DNA from: Limosilactobacillus coleohominis 101-4-CHN
GTDB lineage: Bacteria; Bacillota; Bacilli; Lactobacillales; Lactobacillaceae
Direction: 5' to 3'
DNA length: 64,000 bases
NCBI RefSeq assembly: GCF_000161935.1
Contig: NZ_GG698802.1
Location: 382,594-446,593 of the forward strand
A model generated the notes under the pieces. It saw nothing but the letters and a program-made list of their open reading frames with translations. It was not told where the DNA came from and made no database searches. Numbering within the stretch: the stretch's first letter is position 1; each line of letters opens with the position of its first letter. This document shows, one piece after another, positions 49,701 to 58,521 of this stretch. The translations under genes and the position numbers were made by a program.

Positions 49701-50329
49701 GAACTTTCTTCTTTTAGGGGTTCTAGTCGACGTTCCAATTCAACGACGATATCATTAACCCGGTCAAGGCGCTCAGCGGTTTCTTGAAGCTTCTTTTCAG
49801 CGGTCGTCTTATTTTGCTTATACTTAGCAACCCCGGCGACCGTTTCAATAATGCGGCGACGATCGCTTGGTTGTCCATTAAAAATTTCGGCAACCCGTCC
49901 TTGCGAGATAATCGAAAATGACTCACGACCAATGCCTGAGTTAATAAATAAATCTACAATATCTTTTAAACGGACACGGTGATCATTAATAAGATATTCA
50001 CTATCACCATTTCGATAAAGCTTTCTAGTCACGGTAATTTCAGAATATTGGCTTTGCAAATAATGGTCACTATTATCAAGGGTCATTTTAACAACCGCCC
50101 GATTGAGTGGATGGTGATCCTTAGAACCATTGAAGATCACATCAACCATTTTGCCACCACGAAGCGTTTTGGCAGATTGTTCGCCCATTACCCAACGGAG
50201 GGCTTCAATTACATTACTTTTCCCGCTACCGTTGGGGCCGATAATACCGGTCATCCCAGGCTGAAACTTAATCGTGGTCTTATGGGCAAATGACTTAAAC
50301 CCATCAATTTCCATTGACACAAGTTGCAT
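46760..50329 (-). CDS. smc: Chromosome segregation ATPase SMC
   Basis: Condensin core, 1189 residues. Walker A GPNGSGKSN at 32-40; a long coiled coil (Gln/Lys/Glu heptads, about 170-490); a hinge (about 505-670, GLAGSVSELIQVP ... GGANRH); a returning coiled coil; then the ABC signature LLSGGEKALTA and Walker B AILDEPEAALDD. ScpA/ScpB are not in this window. 14 bp separate it from rnc and from ftsY, so rnc-smc-ftsY-ylxM-ffh looks like one unit. Confidence 0.98.
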   Translation of the reverse strand: MQLVSMEIDGFKSFAHKTTIKFQPGMTGIIGPNGSGKSNVIEALRWVMGEQSAKTLRGGKMVDVIFNGSKDHHPLNRAVVKMTLDNSDHYLQSQYSEITVTRKLYRNGDSEYLINDHRVRLKDIVDLFINSGIGRESFSIISQGRVAEIFNGQPSDRRRIIETVAGVAKYKQNKTTAEKKLQETAERLDRVNDIVVELERRLEPLKEESSLAQDYLEQKQKLDQFDRTQTVRQVLRDQAELTSIRKKLGQSNQMSAQYDQQTKKAKDTLQKLQENRRQVLQQKDQAQNEVTAKVEEIAKLQNQQSLSSIRQEQRLKDQQRLTSQKQELKERQEQLTQQLAQNEHQAAELKSKLSTERKKLKDLRSLSAAERVQRLNQELEQLQERQVDLMQQLTTLHNERVYLKQNHERNLNVVKQDQQNLVEGRQQLSTARQQLAAQQKELAEAQTKLTRAERELKAANQHRQQLQSQYEQVQKQWYQSLGTVRSAEQQVKNYQAMLTDYTGYYAGVQTILKERQHFSGLAGSVSELIQVPAQYTTAIETVLGSQLQQLVVDNQNTGKQIINYLIRHRGGRVTILPLDTIRPGWIPKTLADVQKMPGYIGQATQLIQYSDQFKSVIDHLLSTTVVVDNLDHATAISRAGHHQLRVITLDGQLINASGAMTGGANRHQRVGLLSQKQQLTKLKADLQQEQQNASALEEQVQKLTTARQANQQTIEQSEAQFNEQRQVTDRLQTTVEVTENHLNELQRRVQAFEFQANQRNDQQVSFTNQQQANEEKTADLNQQLTDAKDQVQQTKKQIAELESNASSQDEVIHQLEQEQAVAKERQRQLANQHDELSRQQTDVQQQLATIEQQLNELAQGAANDQTSTQDQETALQQAQVVLKKARQTVSDCNDRQTALEEKIDQATAESERLQELTRAVLNDVSGLNDQKGHLEAAVDQGLNKLSEQYSMTLQEAQQNQSTISDEKLSRQIKLLKRGLAEIGNVNLGSIDEYKQVSERYQFLTGQKDDLLAAKEQLETTMDKMDDQVKQRFIKTFNEVSQSFTETFRQIFNGGQAKLILTDPDDLLETGVDIMAQPPGKKNQQLSLLSGGEKALTAIALLFAILKVRPVPFAILDEPEAALDDVNVDRFANYLDRFGNSGPQFIVITHRKGTMRNADVLYGVTMQESGISEVVSVDVAKTLGEETTNQ

Positions 50330-50344
50330 TAAACGTTCACCATC

Positions 50345-51046
50345 TTATTTTGTCGTTGCTCGTAACTTTTTCAGCGCCTGCGCAGCTGCATCCATCTCAG
50401 CATGCTTCTTTGACGATCCCGTCCCTTGGGCTAGTACTTGGCCATCTGCACTGACGTTTACCTTAAATTCAGGGGCGTTTTCTGACCCAGTTTCGTCAAG
50501 AAGGTGATATTCAATATCAACATCGCCGTCCCGTTGGAGAAATTCTTGTAAACTGGTTTTGGTATCAACAGCATGATCAAACCATCCCATATCCAACTTC
50601 GGGAAAATTACCCGGTGAATAAAGCGTTCAACAGCATCACGACCCTGATCTAAGTACAATGCCCCAATAAATGATTCAAAAATATCACACAATAAGCCTG
50701 GACGATTTCGTGCTCCAGCCATTTCTTCACCCTTACCTAAGCGAATGTATTGGTCAAAATGACATTCTTTGGCAAATTTAGAAAAACTATCTTCACACAC
50801 CATTGCCGCCCGTAACCGAGTTAATTTTCCTTGAAGTAATTCTGGATAACGCCGATAGATATATTCTGAAACGAACAATTGTAAAACGGCATCGCCTAAA
50901 AATTCAATCCGTTCATAATACTTTAAGTGCTGTTCAGGATGTTCGTTGACGTATGAGGCTTGGGTAAACGCCTCAGCTAATAAGTCTGGATTCTGAAAAT
51001 GAATGTCAAATTCATCTGCCAGATATTGTTGTAATTCAGTAATCAT
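50345..51046 (-). CDS. rnc: Ribonuclease III
   Basis: Double-strand RNA endonuclease, 233 residues from ATG 51046 (AAGGA 8 bp upstream; the longer frame enters the acpP terminator). Catalytic signature ERIEFLGDAVLQLFVSEYIY, late acidic site in CDIFESFIGALYLDQG, and a C-terminal double-strand RNA-binding domain (about 160-230). Conserved upstream of smc. Confidence 0.97.
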   Translation of the reverse strand: MITELQQYLADEFDIHFQNPDLLAEAFTQASYVNEHPEQHLKYYERIEFLGDAVLQLFVSEYIYRRYPELLQGKLTRLRAAMVCEDSFSKFAKECHFDQYIRLGKGEEMAGARNRPGLLCDIFESFIGALYLDQGRDAVERFIHRVIFPKLDMGWFDHAVDTKTSLQEFLQRDGDVDIEYHLLDETGSENAPEFKVNVSADGQVLAQGTGSSKKHAEMDAAAQALKKLRATTK

Positions 51047-51062
51047 ACCGCTTTCCTTTCTC

Positions 51063-51097
51063 AAAAAAAGCCGCCGATGAAAATCCTTCATCGCGGC
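51063..51097 (-). terminator. Terminator after acpP
   Basis: GCCGCCGATGAA / TTCATCGCGGC stem with one bulge, then T7 on the minus strand. It separates plsX-acpP from rnc. An extended -10-like element just before it might help start rnc transcription. Confidence 0.88.
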
Positions 51098-51126
51098 CCA
51101 CATCATAATATTACCGTAATCTTCAT

Positions 51127-51375
51127 TTATTTGTCGTTTTGATGGGCAGCAATATAGTCGACTACTTCACCAATGGTGCTTAACTTTTCTGCTTCCGCGT
51201 CATCGATTTCTGCCCCAAAGGTATCTTCAACTTCCAAAACAAATTCTACAAAGTCAATTGAGTCAGCATCGAGATCTGTCTTCAAATTTAAATCATCGGT
51301 AATCTTGGCACGATCAATGTCAAAGTGATCAGCAACAATGGCTGATACTTTATCAAAGATTTCATTTTTTTCCAT
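51127..51375 (-). CDS. acpP: Acyl carrier protein
   Basis: 82 residues. The phosphopantetheine serine is in LDADSIDFVEF (near Ser39). Acidic helices typical of ACP. It follows plsX, the enzyme that uses acyl-ACP for phospholipid synthesis. Confidence 0.96.
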   Translation of the reverse strand: MEKNEIFDKVSAIVADHFDIDRAKITDDLNLKTDLDADSIDFVEFVLEVEDTFGAEIDDAEAEKLSTIGEVVDYIAAHQNDK

Positions 51376-51414
51376 TGCTAAATACCTCTTATATTTAATA
51401 ACTACCTATCTATT

Positions 51415-52446
51415 TTATTCGTTTTTTGTCCCGTTGTCTACGTTTTCTTCATTACTAAAGAATTCAACGGTTTGATCAATCACTTTTGTGTTAATCATTG
51501 TCCGAATTTGCTGAATAGCTTTTGTAGTGGCAGTCACGTCAGCGGAACCATGAGCCTTCACAACTGGTGCTTTAAGGCCTAATAAGACCGCTCCGCCATA
51601 TTGCGACGGATTCATCAAATGTCCAATTCGATGGAAAACCGGTCGTAATAAAAGGTAACCCAGTTTGGCACGGAGCCCGCCATTCAGAATGCCATCCTTA
51701 ATCAGGGTCATCATCATTCGAACGCTTCCCTCAGTCGCCTTCAAAGCCGCGTTCGCCGTCCAACCATCAGAAACAACTACATCTGCTGCACCATGGAGAA
51801 GGTCACCAGATTCAATATTACCGATGAAATTCAAAGCTTTTTGATTAGCAAGATCTTGATGAACGGCCTTATGCAATTGATCACCCTTGTCCGCTTCAGC
51901 GCCATTATTCAAAAGCGCCACCCGAGGATCTTGAATGTTAAGAACATTTTGAGCATAGAACCGGCCTAAATGGGCAAATTCAACTAGGTTTTTTTCTTTC
52001 GATTCGGCATTGGCACCTGAATCAAGGTATACAAAACCTTGTCCTTGCTGTCCTGGTTGTGCTACAGGCAAAATACTTGTTAATCCAGGTCGATCGATCC
52101 CCTTGATCCGACCAATAATGAAAATTCCAGCAGCAAGGATTGCCCCAGTATTACCGGCTGAAAAGAATGCATCGGCCTCACCATGTTTGACGGCATTGGC
52201 CGCTCGGACAATTGAAGAATCTTTCTTGCGCCGAATTGCCCGAACTGGTTCTTCACCCATGGCAATCTCTTCGGTGGTATTAATTAGCGTTAAACGTTCA
52301 GGATTCTTAATTAATGGTTTGACCTTCTGTTCATCACCATATAAAAGAAATTCCAGGTCATTAAATTGATCACGCGCATTTTCAATTCCTTCAATAATCA
52401 CTTGGGGTGCACGATCGCCACCCATTGCATCAACAGCTATTTTCAT
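51415..52446 (-). CDS. plsX: Phosphate acyltransferase PlsX
   Basis: Forms acyl-phosphate from acyl-ACP for the PlsY step of phosphatidate synthesis. 343 residues: MKIAVDAMGGDRAPQ start, FFSAGNTGAILAAG, LLNNGAEADKG, VVSDGWTANAALKA, and GGAVLLGLKAPVVKAHG. Between recG and acpP. Confidence 0.97.
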   Translation of the reverse strand: MKIAVDAMGGDRAPQVIIEGIENARDQFNDLEFLLYGDEQKVKPLIKNPERLTLINTTEEIAMGEEPVRAIRRKKDSSIVRAANAVKHGEADAFFSAGNTGAILAAGIFIIGRIKGIDRPGLTSILPVAQPGQQGQGFVYLDSGANAESKEKNLVEFAHLGRFYAQNVLNIQDPRVALLNNGAEADKGDQLHKAVHQDLANQKALNFIGNIESGDLLHGAADVVVSDGWTANAALKATEGSVRMMMTLIKDGILNGGLRAKLGYLLLRPVFHRIGHLMNPSQYGGAVLLGLKAPVVKAHGSADVTATTKAIQQIRTMINTKVIDQTVEFFSNEENVDNGTKNE

Positions 52447-52461
52447 ATTTATCTTCCTTTC

Positions 52462-54492
52462 TTAGTCAAAGTGTGTCGTTAGTTCATGCCGAGTTAGGTA
52501 ATATACTAATGGTTGATTTTCATCACGAAGATCCCAGTGAGGAGTATTAATTAAGTTTGCTGCATCCGAGCGCGCAATTTGTAACATTTTCAAATCAGCC
52601 ACCGGGTCACCAACTTTAAAATCTGGCACCCCAGACTGCTTATTCCCCAAAACATCACCTGAACCACGTAACTCCAAGTCACGTTGGGCAACAACAAAAC
52701 CGTCATTAGTTTCAACCATGGTTTGCATTCTTTTAACACCGTCTTCAGTTTTGGGATCAGCAATTAGCAGACAATAACTTTGTTGCTGACCACGGCCAAC
52801 CCGACCCCGAAGCTGGTGTAGTTGTGCGAGGCCAAAACGGTCAGCGTCATAAATTAACATTACCGTAGCGTTGGGATTATCCACCCCAACCTCAATTACC
52901 GTCGTGGCGACCATCACCTGAATCTTATTATCTTGAAAATCTTGCATAACCTGTTCTTTTTGTTCGTTGTCCATTCGACCATGAAGAAGGCCAACTTGGT
53001 ATTGCGGCGCAAAATACTCGACAAATTCTTGATACAAATCAGTCGCATTTTGAACGTCGAGAGTTTCTGATTGTTCAATTAATGGGGAAACCACATATAC
53101 CTGCGCTCCCTGAGCCAACTGGCCTTTTAAAAATTGTAAAGCTTGATCCGCTTGATTTGATTTCAGCCAGGTGGTCTTAATCGGCTGACGACCAGCAGGT
53201 AATTCATCGATGATGGAAACATCCATTTCGCCATAACTGGTAATTGCTAGAGTCCGTGGGATCGGTGTCGCCGTCATCGCTAATACATCAGGATGAACCC
53301 CCTTCATCCGTAATTGCTGACGCTGGTTAACTCCAAAACGGTGCTGCTCATCAATGATGGCTAAACCCAAATTAGCGTAATCAACCTGCTCTTGAATCAA
53401 TGCATGAGTCCCAATAATGAGGTTAATACTACCATCTTTGATCCCTTTTAACATTTGCCGTTTCTGACGGGTATTCATCGAACCAGTTAATAATCCAATA
53501 TTCACGTGCGTTCCTACAAAAACCTTAGCTAATTTTTGGGCATGTTGGGCTGCCAAAATTTCGGTTGGCGCCATTAAAGCTGCTTGGTAGCCAGCAATCA
53601 CGACTGCATTAATGGCGATTGCCGCCACAATCGTCTTTCCTGAACCAACATCCCCCTGCAAAAGTCGATTCATTTGGTAAGGCTGTCGAAGGTCGCGACA
53701 AATCTCATTAACCACCCGTTTTTGAGCACCCGTCAATTCAAAGGGAATTGTTTTAATAAAATCGCGTAATTCTTGATTATTGTAAAGAATTTGATTGCCA
53801 TCCTTTTGCCGATTAGCTCGCCGAATTGATTGCAGTCGTAATTGAAACAGGAAAAACTCTTCATAAGCAGCGGTCCGACGTGCTGCCCGTGCCGCTGAGC
53901 CATCTTTAGGAAAGTGCATATCATGAATCATAGTCCGTCGATCCAGCAATTGATAACGTTGTCGTAAGCTAATCGGCAGTAACGTCGCAATCACATTAGC
54001 ATAATTATGATATGCAATCTTGATCAGCTTACGCAAGGTTGCTTGATGAACATGCTTATTTGCCGGATAAATTGCGCCCATCTCTTGATCCTGTTGATTG
54101 GTTAATAACTTGGTCCCCTGAATTTCCTGTCGTGAAGCATTCCAGGTTCCCATAATCGTGACATCCTGATCCATTACAGCCTGCTTCTTTAAGTATGGCT
54201 GATTAAAATACACCACTTGAACGACGGCATGACCAACCATTACCCGAAAGCCGAGCCGCGTGCGGCGGTAGCCGAAACGTGACATCACGGGCTCAGAGAC
54301 AATCGTACCGTGAATCGTCACCTTCTGCTTGTCCTTTGCGGTTTCAAGATCAGTAGGTGCAAAATCATCATAACGACTCGGAAAATACGTTAATAAATCT
54401 TCAACTGTTTGAATTCCTAATGTAGTTAAAGCTTCGGCAGTTTTGGGGCCAACACCACGGATCGTGCTAACTGGATCTTGTAAACTCTTCAT
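52462..54492 (-). CDS. recG: ATP-dependent DNA helicase RecG
   Basis: Remodels stalled forks and Holliday junctions. 676 residues: N-terminal wedge/OB domain (about 1-210, HGTIVSEPVMSRFGYRRTRL), then a superfamily 2 helicase with Walker A LQGDVGSGKTIVA, box DEQH (IIDEQHRFGV), and VATTVIEVGVDNPNATVM, QLRGRVGRG. Conserved order fakA-recG-plsX-acpP. Confidence 0.97.
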   Translation of the reverse strand: MKSLQDPVSTIRGVGPKTAEALTTLGIQTVEDLLTYFPSRYDDFAPTDLETAKDKQKVTIHGTIVSEPVMSRFGYRRTRLGFRVMVGHAVVQVVYFNQPYLKKQAVMDQDVTIMGTWNASRQEIQGTKLLTNQQDQEMGAIYPANKHVHQATLRKLIKIAYHNYANVIATLLPISLRQRYQLLDRRTMIHDMHFPKDGSAARAARRTAAYEEFFLFQLRLQSIRRANRQKDGNQILYNNQELRDFIKTIPFELTGAQKRVVNEICRDLRQPYQMNRLLQGDVGSGKTIVAAIAINAVVIAGYQAALMAPTEILAAQHAQKLAKVFVGTHVNIGLLTGSMNTRQKRQMLKGIKDGSINLIIGTHALIQEQVDYANLGLAIIDEQHRFGVNQRQQLRMKGVHPDVLAMTATPIPRTLAITSYGEMDVSIIDELPAGRQPIKTTWLKSNQADQALQFLKGQLAQGAQVYVVSPLIEQSETLDVQNATDLYQEFVEYFAPQYQVGLLHGRMDNEQKEQVMQDFQDNKIQVMVATTVIEVGVDNPNATVMLIYDADRFGLAQLHQLRGRVGRGQQQSYCLLIADPKTEDGVKRMQTMVETNDGFVVAQRDLELRGSGDVLGNKQSGVPDFKVGDPVADLKMLQIARSDAANLINTPHWDLRDENQPLVYYLTRHELTTHFD

Positions 54493-54516
54493 GATGTATC
54501 TCCCTCCTTCTGTTAT

Positions 54517-54560
54517 AAAAAAAGTGGGAAAGAACTAGCTAGTTAGTTCAATTTCCCACT
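54517..54560 (-). terminator. Terminator after fakA
   Basis: AGTGGGAAA / TTTCCCACT outer stem (54523-54531, 54552-54560) with GAACTA / TAGTTC inside, then T7 on the minus strand, 25 bp before recG. I see no good promoter for recG, so read-through may matter. Confidence 0.9.
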
Positions 54561-54616
54561 CAATCAACCTGGAATCACTTAGCAGTTCGCTGAATAGCAA
54601 GTTAACTTTTTCCTAG

Positions 54617-56302
54617 TTATTCGACAGAAATTAAATATGGATAAACTGGTTGGTCACCTTCGTATACCTGAACATCCAATTCATCATCCATCTCTTCAAT
54701 TGCCCTCTGCAATTGATCAGCTTGATCTTGGTTACCATCTTCCCCATAGTAAATGGTAACCACACTGCTATCTTCGTCTAGCATCTTCTTAACCATTGCT
54801 TCGGCAGTAGTTGCCAAGTCACTATCGGTTGTCACAATGTCACCATCGACAATCCCAATATAATCATCTTTTTTAATTGTAATTCCGTTTACAGTCGTAT
54901 CACGGACAGCAGTAGTAACTGCACCACTCTTCACAGTATCAAGTGCGTCTTCCATTGCTGTATGGTTTTCATCCAAGGTACTGTCAGGATTGAATTCCAA
55001 TAAAGCAGTCATTGCTTGTGGAATGGTTTTCGTGTGAACAACGGCCGTTGGAATTTCTGCAATATCTTTTGCCTGATCTGCCGCCATGAAGATATTACCA
55101 TTATCTGGGAGCACCAAAGCCTGTTTAGCACCACTGTTATTAATTGCATCAGCAATATCTTGAATACTTGGATTCATCGTTTGCCCACCACTGATAATGT
55201 GAGTCACACCCAAGCTCTTCAATAATTCGCTAATTCCTTGACCTGCAGCAACTGCAATAACCGCAGTGCCCGGTGCTTCCTTTTCGCCATCGGCATCAGC
55301 GTTTTCAGCTACTGATGGTTCATCTTCGTCCATGATTTGTTCTTGCTGCCACCGCATATTATCAACTTTAACGGTCTGTAAATCACCAAATTGCTGCCCC
55401 CAAGATAGAACTTTCCCTGGGTGTTCAGTGTGAACATGGACCTTCACAATTTCATCATCATTGATAACTAATAGACTATCACCAAGCTTGGCTAGGTAAT
55501 TATAGAATGTATCATAGTCAAACTTTTGAGTTACCTGCTTACCCCGTCCGATTCGAACCATGATTTGGGTACAATAACCATACTTGATGTCAGCTGGATC
55601 TAATTTCCCTTGCGCACTTTGATGATGCTTAGCATTAATCATCTCATTCATCTGGGCATTATCTGGTTTAGTTTCAACAGTTACCTTACCGGTTAATGCT
55701 TCTAAGAATGCATGTAAAACATAGTCTAAGCCTTGACCACCAGAGTCAACCACCCCAACTTCTTTCAAAACCGGTAATAAATCAGGTGTCTTTTGGAGTG
55801 CTTGATCAGCCGCCGAACAAATTTCCTCTAAAATCTTTTCAATATCGTTGGTGGTTTTAACAGTGTCAATCCCTGCTTGGGCAGATTCTCGAACTACCGT
55901 TAAAATCGTTCCTTCTGTAGGCTTCATCACGGCCTTATAGGCAGTTTGGGCACCATTTGCATAAGCATCAACGAATTCTTGAGCGCTCAGATCTTTCTTG
56001 CCCTTGCAGCCACCGGCAAAGCCACGGAAAATTTGTGAAAGAATTACTCCAGAGTTTCCCCGAGCCCCCATTAAGAGACCCTTAGCTAAGGAATTGGCTA
56101 AGTCGCCAACATTTTCGCTCGTGTCTTCCCGTTCATATTTTGCACCACTCGCCATGGACATACTCATGTTTGTACCTGTATCACCATCGGGAACAGGAAA
56201 TACATTTAACGAGTTAATAAATTCTGCATTCTGATTGAGTTTGGCCGCAGCGGCCTGAACCATTTTACCGAATTCGAGATTTGTAATCTTTGTGATTGCC
56301 AA
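54617..56302 (-). CDS. fakA: DAK2-domain protein FakA (YloV), fatty-acid kinase subunit
   Basis: 561 residues from TTG 56302, chosen for GGAGG 9 bp upstream; the longer frame enters the gap with the asp23-like gene. N-terminal DhaL/Dak2 nucleotide domain (about 8-205) with NVFPVPDGDTGTNM and GARGNSGVILSQIFRG, then a middle domain and a C-terminal YloV/EDD-like domain. FakA phosphorylates fatty acids held by FakB; no fakB is in the window. Paired with the Asp23-like gene upstream. Confidence 0.93.
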   Translation of the reverse strand: MAITKITNLEFGKMVQAAAAKLNQNAEFINSLNVFPVPDGDTGTNMSMSMASGAKYEREDTSENVGDLANSLAKGLLMGARGNSGVILSQIFRGFAGGCKGKKDLSAQEFVDAYANGAQTAYKAVMKPTEGTILTVVRESAQAGIDTVKTTNDIEKILEEICSAADQALQKTPDLLPVLKEVGVVDSGGQGLDYVLHAFLEALTGKVTVETKPDNAQMNEMINAKHHQSAQGKLDPADIKYGYCTQIMVRIGRGKQVTQKFDYDTFYNYLAKLGDSLLVINDDEIVKVHVHTEHPGKVLSWGQQFGDLQTVKVDNMRWQQEQIMDEDEPSVAENADADGEKEAPGTAVIAVAAGQGISELLKSLGVTHIISGGQTMNPSIQDIADAINNSGAKQALVLPDNGNIFMAADQAKDIAEIPTAVVHTKTIPQAMTALLEFNPDSTLDENHTAMEDALDTVKSGAVTTAVRDTTVNGITIKKDDYIGIVDGDIVTTDSDLATTAEAMVKKMLDEDSSVVTIYYGEDGNQDQADQLQRAIEEMDDELDVQVYEGDQPVYPYLISVE

Positions 56303-56327
56303 AATATTATTCCTCCGCCTACCAAAT

Positions 56328-56690
56328 TTAGTCTTCAGAAACCCGAACACCTTGAACGTTAACATTCACAGCGTTTGCGGTAATTCCTAATAATGTTTCT
56401 AAATTGTACTTAACCTTTTGTTGAACACTTTTTGAAACTTCGGAAATCTTGATCCCATATTCAACAATAATATTTACTTCAACAGCAATGCCGTTATCCT
56501 GTTGCCGGATAACTACGCCTTGACTGTAATTATCACGTTGCAAAATCTTGTTAAAGCCATCTTTCAATGGGTTGCGACTAGCCATGCCGACTACACCGTA
56601 ATTATCAGTTGCTGCACCACCAACTACGGTCGAAATCACATCATTAGAAATATCAATCGTACCTGATTGTGTTTTAATCTTCACTGCCAT
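56328..56690 (-). CDS. Asp23/Gls24-family envelope stress protein (YloU-like)
   Basis: 120 residues of the Asp23 fold: GTIDISNDVISTVVGGAATDNYGVVGMASR, then VEVNIIVEYGIKISEVSKSVQQKVK. No signal peptide, so cytoplasmic or membrane-associated by partners. Conserved directly before fakA. Confidence 0.93.
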   Translation of the reverse strand: MAVKIKTQSGTIDISNDVISTVVGGAATDNYGVVGMASRNPLKDGFNKILQRDNYSQGVVIRQQDNGIAVEVNIIVEYGIKISEVSKSVQQKVKYNLETLLGITANAVNVNVQGVRVSED

Positions 56691-56731
56691 CTTTATGGCC
56701 TCCTTGTCGTGATTAATGAATTATCCTGTTT

Positions 56732-56759
56732 ATTTTACCACACTTAGCAAATGAGACAA
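56732..56759 (-). promoter_or_regulatory. Promoter of the asp23-like gene and fakA
   Basis: Minus strand: -35 TTGTCT (56754-56759), 16 bp, extended -10 TGGTAAAAT (56732-56737 core). Confidence 0.65.
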
Positions 56760-56794
56760 ATTCATATAATGTCGCTTTTTGCAGAAATAGAAAT

Positions 56795-56818
56795 AAAAAA
56801 GGCTGCCCGTAGGCAGCC
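56795..56818 (-). terminator. Terminator of rpmB
   Basis: GGCTGCC / GGCAGCC stem with a 4-nt loop followed by T6 on the minus strand. Confidence 0.92.
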
Positions 56819-56829
56819 ATACTTTTTAT

Positions 56830-57018
56830 TTAGTTAACACGAGTAACCTTACCCGACTTCAAAGTACGTGCTGAAACGTAAACCTTCTTTGGCTTACCAT
56901 TAACTAAAATAGTAGCTTTTTGCAAATTAGGCTTCCAGCTGCGACGAGTTGAGTTAAGGGCGTGGGAACGCTTGTTACCAAGCTTAGTACTTTTACCAGT
57001 AATAAAATCCTTAGCCAT
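56830..57018 (-). CDS. rpmB: 50S ribosomal protein L28
   Basis: 62 residues from ATG 57018 (GAGGAGGTT upstream; family start MAKDFITGK). [20 protein letters not shown] and [14 protein letters not shown] are typical. No zinc cysteines (the Cys-free form). Monocistronic, with own promoter and terminator. Confidence 0.97.
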   Translation of the reverse strand: MAKDFITGKSTKLGNKRSHALNSTRRSWKPNLQKATILVNGKPKKVYVSARTLKSGKVTRVN

Positions 57019-57081
57019 GTTGGAACCTCCTCTCCTCATCAGTTTTTTCGTGCGCATTACTGCGCTGTAACTCACCTAAAT

Positions 57082-57110
57082 AATTTACCATAGGCAGACG
57101 CACTTTGCAA
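57082..57110 (-). promoter_or_regulatory. Promoter of rpmB
   Basis: Minus strand: -35 TTGCAA (57105-57110), a 17-bp spacer, extended -10 TGGTAAATT (57082-57087 core). Confidence 0.7.
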
Positions 57111-57139
57111 TAGTTTCTTTCAAGTATTTTTACTTGACA

Positions 57140-57805
57140 CTAATCATTACCATGGATCTGGTCATAACTCTGAATCACTGCAACCACTCCTTGATGAAAT
57201 GAAAAGTGATTCACCTTTCCAACAAATTCATTGCTTGACCATGAAAACGGAATATCTGAATTAAAATCCACTAATGGATATTTTTCATCCGGTAAATTCA
57301 ATCCGCGAACAGGTGTTAAATTGACAAAAGCGAGGTATCGCATCCGCGTCTCCTTGACAACTGAATATGAACCTGGCGAATAAAAATCTACCGTATTTTC
57401 TCGATCAATCAACCTAATTCGGTCTAAATAATCACGAAATTCATCCTGCATTGGCATGAAGAGATTCGCTAATAACTGATCAAGTCGACCACCGGTACCA
57501 CCGTAAATATTAATCTGTGTTGGATGAAACCTCTGAATTGCTAACCTAGTACCATATTGAGTATCTGTAACATCCTTTGCCGTCGGCAGAACACGAACAT
57601 CACCAACCACTTGCTTTAAGTGTTCCATTTCTTGGGGATCAGTAGAATCAAAATCCCCCGCCACGACTGCTGGGGTAATTCCATGTTGCAATAAGTAGGT
57701 GGCCCCATAGTCGATCCCAATCCACAGTTCATGTTGATGCTTTAACACAATATCCAGGGGGATTTCCTTGGCCGGTCCACCTACCATTAAATTAACTACT
57801 GTCAT
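57140..57805 (-). CDS. thiN: Thiamine pyrophosphokinase
   Basis: Makes thiamine diphosphate, the cofactor of PdhAB. 221 residues: MVGGPAKEIP, AGDFDSTDP, DVTDTQYGTRLAI, and IYGGTGGRLDQLLANL, then a C-terminal B1-binding domain. The ribosome site is weak (AGAGAAAA), and a terminator hairpin lies just upstream. No TPP riboswitch is visible. Confidence 0.95.
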   Translation of the reverse strand: MTVVNLMVGGPAKEIPLDIVLKHQHELWIGIDYGATYLLQHGITPAVVAGDFDSTDPQEMEHLKQVVGDVRVLPTAKDVTDTQYGTRLAIQRFHPTQINIYGGTGGRLDQLLANLFMPMQDEFRDYLDRIRLIDRENTVDFYSPGSYSVVKETRMRYLAFVNLTPVRGLNLPDEKYPLVDFNSDIPFSWSSNEFVGKVNHFSFHQGVVAVIQSYDQIHGND

Positions 57806-57813
57806 TTTTCTCT

Positions 57814-57842
57814 AAAAAAAGTGCCATTACATTAAATGGCAC
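57814..57842 (-). terminator. Terminator or attenuator between rpe and thiN
   Basis: GTGCCAT / ATGGCAC stem (57821-57827, 57836-57842), then T7 on the minus strand, 9 bp before thiN. It ends the fmt-to-rpe unit and would reduce thiN expression. Confidence 0.85.
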
Positions 57843-57851
57843 CATTAATTG

Positions 57852-58505
57852 TTACTTTGTTGCGTTCTTAATGGCATTGATCCGGGCAACTGGATCATCA
57901 GCACCGTAAACATATGAACCTGCAACGGCAACGGTTGCGCCTGCTTTGTAGCAGTCAACAACTGTTTGGTCATTGACTCCGCCATCAATTTCGATATCAA
58001 AATCGTAGCCATGGTCCTTCTTTAGTTGATTTAATTCGGCGATTTTTTCAACCGTTTCTGGCAAGAACTTCTGACCACCAAAACCAGGGTTAACTGTCAT
58101 TACTAACACTTGATCAACCATATGAAGAACTGGCTTGATCATTTCAACTGGTGTTCCAGGATTAATAACTACTTCAGCCTTAACACCACCGTTCTTAATG
58201 ATTTGTAATGCGCGGTGAATGTGTTGCGTTGCTTCAACTTGGACCCCAATGATATCAGCCCCAGCATCAATAAATGCTGGAATAATATGTTCAGGATTTT
58301 GAACCATCAAATGAACATCTAATACCATTTTTGTAATTGGACGAATGGCCTTAACGAAACCCGGGCCAAAAGAAATGCTTGGCACAAAACTGCCATCCAT
58401 AATATCAATGTGGAGATATTCGGCACCGCCTTGGTCTACCTTTTCAATGTCCTTTTGCAAATTAACATAATCAGCACTCAAAATTGATGGTGCAACTTTA
58501 ATCAT
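57852..58505 (-). CDS. rpe: Ribulose-phosphate 3-epimerase
   Basis: Pentose-phosphate step between ribulose-5-P and xylulose-5-P. 217-residue TIM barrel: APSILSADYVNLQKDI, LHIDIMDGSFVPSISFGP, VLDVHLMVQNPE, VMTVNPGFGGQKF, EIDGGVN. Metal ligands (His, Asp) are present. 16 bp after rsgA. Confidence 0.97.
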   Translation of the reverse strand: MIKVAPSILSADYVNLQKDIEKVDQGGAEYLHIDIMDGSFVPSISFGPGFVKAIRPITKMVLDVHLMVQNPEHIIPAFIDAGADIIGVQVEATQHIHRALQIIKNGGVKAEVVINPGTPVEMIKPVLHMVDQVLVMTVNPGFGGQKFLPETVEKIAELNQLKKDHGYDFDIEIDGGVNDQTVVDCYKAGATVAVAGSYVYGADDPVARINAIKNATK

Positions 58506-58521
58506 AATCTACTACCTCACT

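Noticed and set aside
57806-57851. TPP riboswitch ahead of thiN
   Set aside because: The gap is too short and contains only a terminator hairpin.
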